DNA from: JACRBT01 sp964474285 | Lineage (GTDB): Bacteria > Chloroflexota > Dehalococcoidia > Tepidiformales > Tepidiformaceae | Length of the DNA stretch: 6,368 nucleotides | Assembly (NCBI GenBank): GCA_964474285.1 | Contig: CAYYSD010000171.1 | Span: 1 to 6,368, forward strand | Direction of reading: 5' to 3' | Shown: piece by piece, positions 1 to 4,488 of the stretch | How the letters are laid out: every line of letters starts with the position of its first letter | Numbering within the stretch: position 1 is the stretch's first letter | Notes under the pieces: generated by a model | Seen by the model: only the letters and a program-made list of their open reading frames with translations | Databases searched by the model: none | Told to the model about the DNA's origin: nothing | Position numbers and translations under genes: made by a program

Positions 1-716
1 TCCGGCCGCGCGACCGCGACGAGAGCCGGCGCGCGCTGGGCATCGACCTCGACCGGCCGGCGTTGCTCTGGGTCGGGCGCCTCGAAAAGCTGAAGGGCGT
101 GGACATCCTCATCGACGCCATCGCCCAACTCGACGACTGCGAAGCGCAGCTGTTGATCGTCGGCGGCGACGAACGGGCCGGCGCCCTCAAGGCGGAGCTG
201 CTTTCGCAGGCGCTGGAGGCGGGGCTGGAAGGCAACATCCGCTTCGTGGGCGCTGTCCCGCACGAAGAGTTGCCCGCGTGGTATAGCGCCGCCGACATCT
301 GCGTCGTTCCGAGTTACTACGAGAGCTTTGGCCTGGTCGCGGTGGAAGCGATGGCCTGCGGCACCCCGGTCATCGCTTCACGCGTTGGCGGCCTGACGTC
401 CACGGTGAGCGATGGCGAGACGGGCTACCTCATCCCCTGGCGCTGCCCGGAGCCGTTCGCCGAGAAAATTGAGGTGCTGCTCCACAACCCGGAGCTCCGT
501 GCGAATTTCGGGCGCGCAGCGCAGAAATCCGTCGAGCGCTTCCGGTGGCGGGCGATCGCGCTCCGGATCGCCGATGTCTACGACGGTGTGATGGCGGAGT
601 TCCGCGAAGGCCATGCTCTCGATGGCGAACTGCCGTTCGGCAAGGAAGTGTATGAGACAGCAGTGCTCGCGGGGCGGCCGTTGAGCCCGCGAGCGCCTGC
701 CTCCGCCGGCACGTGA
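1..716 (+). CDS. GT4-family glycosyltransferase, C-terminal part (5' end outside window)
   Basis: This enzyme should transfer a sugar from a nucleotide-sugar donor with retention of configuration, in the cytoplasm or at the inner face of the membrane. About 237 residues are visible, read in frame from base 3. They form the donor-binding Rossmann domain of a GT-B fold, and the N-terminal acceptor domain is missing. The domain opens with VGRLEKLKG, whose Arg and Lys (residues 26 and 31 of the visible part) fit the donor-phosphate contacts of MshA-type enzymes. The EX7E motif ESFGLVAVE (bases 321-347) is intact and is followed by ACGTPVIAS and VGGL, then by the usual C-terminal helices. A TTG at 63 is not a real start, because the conserved frame continues upstream without a stop to the window edge. 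The best resemblance is to the MshA/BshA/sucrose-phosphate-synthase branch of GT4. The true donor and acceptor cannot be read from this half. The deacetylase gene follows 43 bases downstream on the same strand, which suggests linked function. Confidence 0.93.
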   Translation, partial: RPRDRDESRRALGIDLDRPALLWVGRLEKLKGVDILIDAIAQLDDCEAQLLIVGGDERAGALKAELLSQALEAGLEGNIRFVGAVPHEELPAWYSAADICVVPSYYESFGLVAVEAMACGTPVIASRVGGLTSTVSDGETGYLIPWRCPEPFAEKIEVLLHNPELRANFGRAAQKSVERFRWRAIALRIADVYDGVMAEFREGHALDGELPFGKEVYETAVLAGRPLSPRAPASAGT

Positions 717-745
717 ATCTTGCTCCCGCTGCGGTAAGATTCGCG
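712..745 (+). other. Stem-loop spanning the glycosyltransferase stop codon
   Basis: CGTGAATCTT (712-721) can pair with AAGATTCGCG (736-745). As RNA the stem extends inward through a G-U, a C-G and a U-G pair, giving 13 pairs in all (three of them G-U wobbles) around an 8-base loop (725-732). The TGA stop (714-716) lies in the left arm, and the deacetylase ribosome binding site lies just past the right arm. No T-run follows, so this is not a standard intrinsic terminator. It could slow transcription, protect the 3' end after processing, set the ratio of the two proteins, or be a DNA operator. The base pairing is visible; the role is inference. Confidence 0.55.
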
Positions 746-759
746 CAGGTGGTGGGCAC

Positions 760-1725
760 ATGAGCAAGAAAGACAAGAAGCCGAAGAAGCTCAAGAACGA
801 GAAGCGGATCATCCGCGAGATCCTGATCTCGGAAGTGCGTGGCGATGAGGACCAGCCTTCGGCGGCCGATCGGGCGCGCAACGGCATGAAGCCGCAGGCC
901 GGGATCGCAAAGGAGGGCGCGCCCGCAGCGGCGGCTGCCGTGGCAGGGCCGCTCCCGGGTTCCGGGCAGCCCGCCGAACCGCCGCCGCCCATCGAAGGGC
1001 CCGGCAACCTCATGGTCGTCATGGCCCACCCCGACGACGCCGAGTTCGTCTGCGGCGGCACGGTCGCCAAGTTCTGCGCGGAAGGTTGGGATGTGCGTTA
1101 CGTCCTGGTCACGGGCGGCGACAAGGGCACCCACGAAGACGCCATGCACCCGGAAAAGCTTGCCGCGATCCGCGAAGAGGAACAGCGCGAGGCCTGCCGC
1201 ATCCTCGGCGTGAAGGAAGTCGTTTTCCTCGGCTACCCGGATGGGTTCACGGTGGATGAGCACGAACTTCGCGGCCAGATCGTGCGCCTCCTGCGGCTCT
1301 ACCGGCCGGATGTCGTGATCACCTGGGACGCCTATCGCCGCGGCTTCAACCATCGTGACCACCGCAATGTGGGCACCGTCACCGCGGACGCCATCTACCC
1401 GCTCGTGCGTGATCGGCTGTTCTACCCGCAGCACGAGGAGGACGGCCTTTCGTCGCACGAGGTGAACGAAGTGCTTCTCGCCGGGACGGACACACCGGAC
1501 TACAACGTGGACATCACGCCGCACTGGGAAACGAAGGTGAACGCGATCCTCGCCCACAGGAGCCAGATCGGCGGCCGCACGCGCGAAGATTTCATCAAAC
1601 AGCGCCAGGAGCAAATCGAGAAGGAAGGCGAGAAGCCGATCGAGGAGCGCTTCCGCCGGTGGAGCATTCGCCGCCCCGCGCGCCCGGCTCCCGCTCCCGC
1701 CGAGGCCGAGCCGGCGAAAACCTAG
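760..1725 (+). CDS. PIG-L/LmbE-family zinc-dependent N-deacetylase with basic N-terminal extension
   Basis: Members of this family remove the acetyl group from N-acetylglucosamine-type sugars attached to lipid, inositol or malate (PIG-L, MshB, BshB). The protein has 321 residues. The catalytic domain starts near residue 83. AHPDD at 89-93 supplies a zinc-binding His90 and Asp93 and the presumed catalytic base Asp92. NHRDH at 197-201 supplies the distal zinc ligand His201, with His198 placed like the MshB residue that stabilises the intermediate. Ahead of the domain is an extension of about 80 residues: very Lys/Arg-rich at 3-19, then Ala/Pro-rich at 52-82. The C-terminal tail (about 300-321) is Pro/Ala-rich. 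The ATG at 760 is supported by AGGTGG at 747-752, 7 bases upstream, and by G/C-ending codons through the extension. Later Met codons (886, 1012) would remove the extension but leave the domain nearly intact. Its position behind a GT4 glycosyltransferase suggests it deacetylates that enzyme's product. Substrate unproven. Confidence 0.92.
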   Translation: MSKKDKKPKKLKNEKRIIREILISEVRGDEDQPSAADRARNGMKPQAGIAKEGAPAAAAAVAGPLPGSGQPAEPPPPIEGPGNLMVVMAHPDDAEFVCGGTVAKFCAEGWDVRYVLVTGGDKGTHEDAMHPEKLAAIREEEQREACRILGVKEVVFLGYPDGFTVDEHELRGQIVRLLRLYRPDVVITWDAYRRGFNHRDHRNVGTVTADAIYPLVRDRLFYPQHEEDGLSSHEVNEVLLAGTDTPDYNVDITPHWETKVNAILAHRSQIGGRTREDFIKQRQEQIEKEGEKPIEERFRRWSIRRPARPAPAPAEAEPAKT

Positions 1726-2129
1726 CGCCCGGCCGCCGTCACCGTGTCCTGGCGGGGCGCCGCGTTCCGGCTGCCGAGCGTTCGCACACCGGCATAGAGG
1801 GCTGTTGAAACGACGCCCACCAGGATGGCCGCGGCGAGCGGGTGCCACCAGAGGAACGTCCTGTCCGCGGCTGCCCAGAGAGCGCCGGCGGTGAGCACCG
1901 TTCCGGCGAGCATGCCCGTGAGCCCCGTGCCCCGGCCGGCGCGGGACTGAGGGTCCAGTTTGGCGATGAGGAGTGCGATTGCCGGGAAACCCGTGGCCGT
2001 CAGGAAGATCAGGCCCACCGCGATGGCGAACAGCCATCCCAGGTCGGTCGCGCCGCCAACGATGTGCAGCGCGAAGGAGGCCGCGAACGCCCCGAACGCC
2101 ATCCCAAGGCCCAAAGCCCCACGTACCAT
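1722..2129 (-). CDS. Small four-helix integral membrane protein, unknown function
   Basis: I do not recognise a family. From the ATG at 2129 the protein has 135 residues with four hydrophobic segments, roughly 4-26, 31-56, 67-87 and 92-114. The loop between helices 2 and 3 carries basic residues (KLDPQSRAGRG), and the C-terminal tail is hydrophilic (SRNAAPRQD). An ATG further upstream in this frame (2195) would add 22 residues, but it lies inside the preceding lipoprotein gene. The strong GGAGGT site 6 bases before 2129 decides for the shorter form. The gene begins 25 bases after the lipoprotein stop, so the two are almost certainly cotranscribed. Its own stop codon overlaps the stop of the convergent deacetylase gene. 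A membrane partner for the lipoprotein is possible but is inferred only from adjacency. Confidence 0.8.
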   Translation of the reverse strand: MVRGALGLGMAFGAFAASFALHIVGGATDLGWLFAIAVGLIFLTATGFPAIALLIAKLDPQSRAGRGTGLTGMLAGTVLTAGALWAAADRTFLWWHPLAAAILVGVVSTALYAGVRTLGSRNAAPRQDTVTAAGR

Positions 2130-2135
2130 GCCACC

Positions 2136-2141
2136 ACCTCC
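2136..2141 (-). promoter_or_regulatory. Ribosome binding site for the four-helix membrane protein
   Basis: On the minus strand GGAGGT sits 6 bases before the ATG at 2129, inside a G-rich run. It is the best Shine-Dalgarno match in the window. It fixes the start at 2129 and rules against the longer reading that would overlap the lipoprotein gene. Confidence 0.75.
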
Positions 2142-2154
2142 ACCGGGTTGGCTG

Positions 2155-2862
2155 CTAGCCGTTCTCGTCGTCTTCGAGCGGTTCGGCCTTGCCATCGAAG
2201 ACGGCTTCGACGCGTTTCAGCATGCGCTCCGCCAGGCGCACGGAAAGCGCGATGTCCTGCGTCCCCTCGAGCCCGCTCTGGACGATGGCGTGCACCACCC
2301 GCCCAGTGCGGAAACAGACGGTCGTCTCGTAGCCCTTGCCATACTCCCCTAGTTCGTTTTCGGAGTAGAACCCGGCGGACTGGTCGCCGATCGTCGGGAC
2401 GTAGAACTCTTTGACCGGTGTGCGGTCGCTCGCGAGGGTGCCGCAAAGGCCGCGCGTGGCTTCGATCGCAAGCTTCTCTTCGGTGTAGAGCGTCGACGCG
2501 ACGGTGAAGGTGTAAGGCCCGCCCAGGTGGCCGATGATCGCTTCTTCGAAGGTGGTCGCACGTTCGCTCGCCCAGACGAAGAAGTTCACGTGGCTGCGGA
2601 GACGGCCCTGCGCCTCGAGCTGGGTGATCTTCGTCGCTGGCGGTCCTTCATCCTCGCCGAACAGGTCCGCCCACTGTTGATTGTCAAAATCGACGCCCCG
2701 GACCGAGAAGTAGCCTTTCGGGAAGTCGGTGTCGCGCAGGGCCATGAGCGCGAGTTCGTAATCCTCGTCTTCATCGTTCTCTGTGCGGTAGTCGCGCGCT
2801 TCGGTGCAGCCGGCGAACAGCACTGCCGAGCAAAGCGTCGCCATCAAGAGCCGCCTCAACAT
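2155..2862 (-). CDS. Predicted lipoprotein with unknown extracytoplasmic domain
   Basis: This looks like a secreted, lipid-anchored protein of 235 residues. The N-terminus is a signal peptide: MLRRLL, a hydrophobic stretch (about 7-18) and a lipobox LFAGC ending at Cys19, the predicted lipidation and cleavage site. A strongly acidic linker follows (about 28-35, TENDEDEDYE), then a mixed alpha/beta domain to about 220 and an acidic tail. The only cysteines after the anchor are Cys140 and Cys183, which could form a disulfide outside the membrane. The end of the domain (GRVVHAIVQSG, then a helix with LAERMLKRVE) resembles the last strand and helix of PknH-sensor or PsbP-like lipoproteins. That resemblance is an impression, not a family assignment. 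I chose the ATG at 2862 over the ATG at 2892 because it has GAGGA 7 bases upstream and places the signal peptide at the N-terminus. It is the first gene of an operon with the four-helix membrane protein. Confidence 0.82.
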   Translation of the reverse strand: MLRRLLMATLCSAVLFAGCTEARDYRTENDEDEDYELALMALRDTDFPKGYFSVRGVDFDNQQWADLFGEDEGPPATKITQLEAQGRLRSHVNFFVWASERATTFEEAIIGHLGGPYTFTVASTLYTEEKLAIEATRGLCGTLASDRTPVKEFYVPTIGDQSAGFYSENELGEYGKGYETTVCFRTGRVVHAIVQSGLEGTQDIALSVRLAERMLKRVEAVFDGKAEPLEDDENG

Positions 2863-2869
2863 CGGCACA

Positions 2870-2874
2870 TCCTC
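2870..2874 (-). promoter_or_regulatory. Ribosome binding site for the lipoprotein gene
   Basis: On the minus strand GAGGA lies 7 bases upstream of the ATG at 2862. The alternative ATG at 2892 has no comparable site, so this element decides the start. A weak TAGGAT box (2898 down to 2893 on the minus strand) could be a -10 element for this gene, but I see no convincing -35 hexamer at the right distance. Confidence 0.6.
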
Positions 2875-2946
2875 AAACTCTGGGGTCTCCATATCCTACG
2901 GGGTGCGAACTCTTTGCGCCGGTAAAGCCTGTGGGGCGCCGCCGTT

Positions 2947-2976
2947 TTGGCTCGCGTTGGCGGTTCCGCGTATGCT
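2947..2976 (+). promoter_or_regulatory. Candidate sigma-70-type promoter for the SnoaL-like gene
   Basis: TTGGCT (2947-2952) and TATGCT (2971-2976) are separated by 18 bases and match the -35 and -10 consensus at four and five positions respectively. Transcription would start near 2983, leaving a leader of about 20 bases that holds the AGAGG ribosome binding site at 2991-2995. The region lies between divergent genes, where a promoter is expected. Sequence match only. Confidence 0.4.
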
Positions 2977-2984
2977 GCCAGCAT
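2972..2984. promoter_or_regulatory. 13-bp dyad overlapping the candidate -10 box
   Basis: ATGCTG (2972-2977) and CAGCAT (2979-2984) are perfect inverted repeats around one central base. The dyad covers most of the candidate -10 element and reaches the predicted transcription start. This is where a dimeric repressor would block initiation. Six-base arms can occur by chance, so operator function is inference. Confidence 0.3.
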
Positions 2985-3003
2985 TCTCCAAGAGGGATTC
3001 CCC

Positions 3004-3399
3004 ATGGCCCTTTCGGTCGCCGACCGGCTCGAGATCCAGGAGCTCTATGCTCGCTACAACCATGCCATCGATTCCGGCAATGGCCAGGCCTGGGCCCGCT
3101 GCTTTACCGCCGATGGCACGTTCACGTCGGGCTCGGGCTCGTTTTCCGGCTCCGAGCAGCTCGCCGCCTTCGCCACCGGTTTCGCGGCGCGTGTGAAGGG
3201 TCGCCACTGGACGAACAACCTTGTCCTGGACGCCGACGGGGAAGGGGCAACGGGCACATGCTACCTCGCCCTCCTGCGCCTGACACCCGGCGAAAAGCCG
3301 CCCGCCGCTATCATGACGACGGCCGTCTACACCGACCGGCTGGCCCGGGCGGCCGAAGGCTGGCGCTTCAGCAGCCGTACCGTGACCGCAGATGCCTGA
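3004..3399 (+). CDS. SnoaL/NTF2-like fold protein
   Basis: This is a 131-residue, single-domain protein of the cone-shaped NTF2-like superfamily, which includes small cyclases, dehydratases, isomerases and ligand-binding proteins. The opening ADRLEIQELYARYNHAID, followed by a Cys-Phe-Thr-Ala-Asp-Gly-Thr segment (33-39), is typical of the SnoaL_4 group. Tyr18 and Asp23 have the Y-x4-D spacing of the active site in bile-acid 7-alpha-dehydratase relatives, and His68 (RHWTNN) sits where their catalytic His is expected. An enzymatic role is therefore possible but the substrate is unknown. A Ser/Gly-rich loop lies at 42-50. I chose ATG 3004 because AGAGG (2991-2995) precedes it and the family normally begins a few residues before ADRLEIQ. 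Starting at 2947 would add 19 residues unlike the family and overlap the candidate promoter. The small membrane protein follows after 21 bases. Confidence 0.85.
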   Translation: MALSVADRLEIQELYARYNHAIDSGNGQAWARCFTADGTFTSGSGSFSGSEQLAAFATGFAARVKGRHWTNNLVLDADGEGATGTCYLALLRLTPGEKPPAAIMTTAVYTDRLARAAEGWRFSSRTVTADA

Positions 3400-3420
3400 T
3401 AGCGGTGGACCGGATCGCAC

Positions 3421-3600
3421 GTGAAATCGTTCCTGCTCTCGGTCGTCATCGTCTCGTTCGTGACCCTGGTCGTCCTGGCGGTCGTGTTCCGCAACCAGGG
3501 AGCGCGGGAGACGCTCCGCTTCATGCTCAAGACGGCCTGGATCTACGTCATCGTAGTGTTCGCGCTGGGAGCGTACCGTTTATGGCAGTCGGGCCTGTAG
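3421..3600 (+). CDS. 59-residue two-helix membrane protein, GTG start
   Basis: This short frame opens with GTG at 3421 and ends with TAG at 3598-3600. An in-frame TAG at 3400 lies upstream with no other start between, so GTG is the only upstream choice. The product begins MKSFLLSVV and has two hydrophobic helices, about 4-23 and 38-54. They are joined by a charged turn, FRNQGARETLRF, and the protein ends RLWQSGL. This is a normal layout for a small inner-membrane protein. I know no family for it. It lies 21 bases after the SnoaL-like gene on the same strand and fills the whole gap up to the convergent methylase gene, which supports it as real. A ribosome binding site is weak (GGTGG about 12 bases upstream), so it may rely on translation of the gene before it. 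Confidence 0.6.
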   Translation: MKSFLLSVVIVSFVTLVVLAVVFRNQGARETLRFMLKTAWIYVIVVFALGAYRLWQSGL

Positions 3601-3607
3601 CGGCGGT

Positions 3608-4408
3608 TCAACTCAGTGGCAGGTTGCGTGTCGCCAGCACTTCGCGGGCTGGCGTGCGATCGCCGGTACGGGAGATGTTGCGCGGCGCCGCCAGGATGCG
3701 CAGGTCGAAGCCGCACTCGCGGTAGAGCTCCTCGATGCGCTCGGTCGCCTGGTTCGAAAGCATCACCGGTCCGGGGTGGCGGGCAAGGAAGCGAGCGAGC
3801 CGCACCTGGTCTTCCCACGCGAAACCGTCCGCGGAATACTGTCTGAACTCCACGTCGTAGGGAGGGTCGGCGTAGACGAAATCGCCCGGCAGCAGCGGCA
3901 CGGCTTCGAAATCGCCGATGGTGAAGTCCCAGCCGGCCAGGGCTCCCTGGTAGCTCCTGAAATCGCGTGTGTAGTTGATGCTTGCGTACCGTCCGAACGG
4001 CACGTTGAACTGGCCCTTGCGGTTGAAGCGGCAGAGGCCGTTGTAGCAGGTGCGGTTGAGGTAGTAGAAGAGCGCCGCCGCTTCGCGCTCACCCTCCCGG
4101 CCTTCGGCGACGAGAGCGTTGAAGCGCAGGCGCTGTTCGTAGTAGAAACCGCCGTTGTTCTCCATCGGCGCGTCGATCGTCAGGCCCCGCTGACACCATC
4201 GCAGGAAGTTGATGAGATGCGGATTCGCGTCGTTGAGGAGTGCCCGCGCGGGCTGGAGGCCGAGCGCGATGGCGAGGCCGCCAGCGAACGGCTCCACGAA
4301 GCGGCGCTGCTGGTGATTCGTCCAGAGCGGTTGCAGGTGTGGAATGAGCCAGCGCTTGCCACCCGCCCACTTCAGCGGAGGTTTGAGACCGGGCGAGCCT
4401 TGTGACAT
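3608..4408 (-). CDS. dam: Dam-type DNA adenine-N6 methyltransferase
   Basis: This enzyme transfers methyl from S-adenosylmethionine to the N6 of adenine in DNA. At 266 residues it matches the usual length of the Dam/D12 class (alpha group) and carries its motifs in order: LKWAGGKRWL (12-21), FVEPFAGG (37-44, cofactor binding), LLNDANPHLI (57-66) and the catalytic DPPY (181-184). The segment from Asn118 to Gly139 contains YNGLCRFN and FNVPFG. Tyr122, Asn123, Leu125, Arg127 and Pro137 line up with the E. coli Dam residues that read GATC, so GATC is the predicted target. No restriction endonuclease gene is next to it here, so it looks like an orphan methylase or a phage- or RM-derived gene whose partner lies elsewhere. 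The ATG at 4408 has no Shine-Dalgarno sequence; the bases before it are pyrimidine-rich. It converges on the small membrane protein gene with a 7-base gap. Confidence 0.93.
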   Translation of the reverse strand: MSQGSPGLKPPLKWAGGKRWLIPHLQPLWTNHQQRRFVEPFAGGLAIALGLQPARALLNDANPHLINFLRWCQRGLTIDAPMENNGGFYYEQRLRFNALVAEGREGEREAAALFYYLNRTCYNGLCRFNRKGQFNVPFGRYASINYTRDFRSYQGALAGWDFTIGDFEAVPLLPGDFVYADPPYDVEFRQYSADGFAWEDQVRLARFLARHPGPVMLSNQATERIEELYRECGFDLRILAAPRNISRTGDRTPAREVLATRNLPLS

Positions 4409-4464
4409 GGAGGAAAAGGATACGGCCGGTCCGGGTTGGCCGCTGGAGGCGCCGGGACCGGCCG
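4409..4464 (-). terminator. Intrinsic-terminator-like hairpin between the ABC exporter and dam
   Basis: On the minus strand, CGGCCGGTCC (4464-4455) and GGACCGGCCG (4432-4423) form a perfect 10-bp GC-only-but-two stem. The loop is 22 bases and can be shortened by a few inner pairs. The stem is followed at once by TATCCTTTTCCTCC and then the dam ATG at 4408. A GC-rich stem plus a T-rich tract in the direction of the ABC gene, 25 bases after its stop, fits a rho-independent terminator. The tract is interrupted by C residues, so termination may be partial, letting some transcripts read into dam. Confidence 0.6.
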
Positions 4465-4488
4465 CATTGGAGGGGACAGCGACAGGCG

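Noticed and set aside
63..65. TTG as the start of the glycosyltransferase
   Set aside because: The frame is open to the window edge and the residues before it (ending LGIDLDRPA) match the normal lead-in to the donor domain, so the gene is simply cut by the window.
807..828. Three GATC sites within 22 bases early in the deacetylase gene, as a possible Dam-controlled switch
   Set aside because: They arise from ATC isoleucine codons after G-ending codons, GATC is frequent throughout the window, and the cluster is inside coding sequence and not in a promoter.
1684..1714. CCGGCTC/GAGCCGG inverted repeat near the end of the deacetylase gene as a terminator
   Set aside because: The stem is 7 bp with a 17-base loop, it is inside a Pro/Ala/Glu-coding low-complexity tail, and no T-run follows on either strand.
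430..2037. A 535-codon open frame on the minus strand opposite the glycosyltransferase and deacetylase genes
   Set aside because: It is a shadow of two well-supported plus-strand genes in GC-rich DNA. Its product is Arg/Gly/Ala/His-rich with no recognisable domain, and it would also overlap the minus-strand membrane protein.
2527..2925. A 132-codon plus-strand open frame opposite the lipoprotein gene
   Set aside because: It mirrors the lipoprotein codons, has no ribosome binding site or family resemblance, and the minus-strand reading has a signal peptide, lipobox and good start.
3632..3654. CGCCAGC/GCTGGCG inverted repeat in the last codons of dam as a terminator for the convergent transcripts
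   Set aside because: The 7-bp stem with a 9-base loop has no T-rich tract on either side, and such short GC pairs are expected by chance here. It could still slow polymerase, but I cannot support that.
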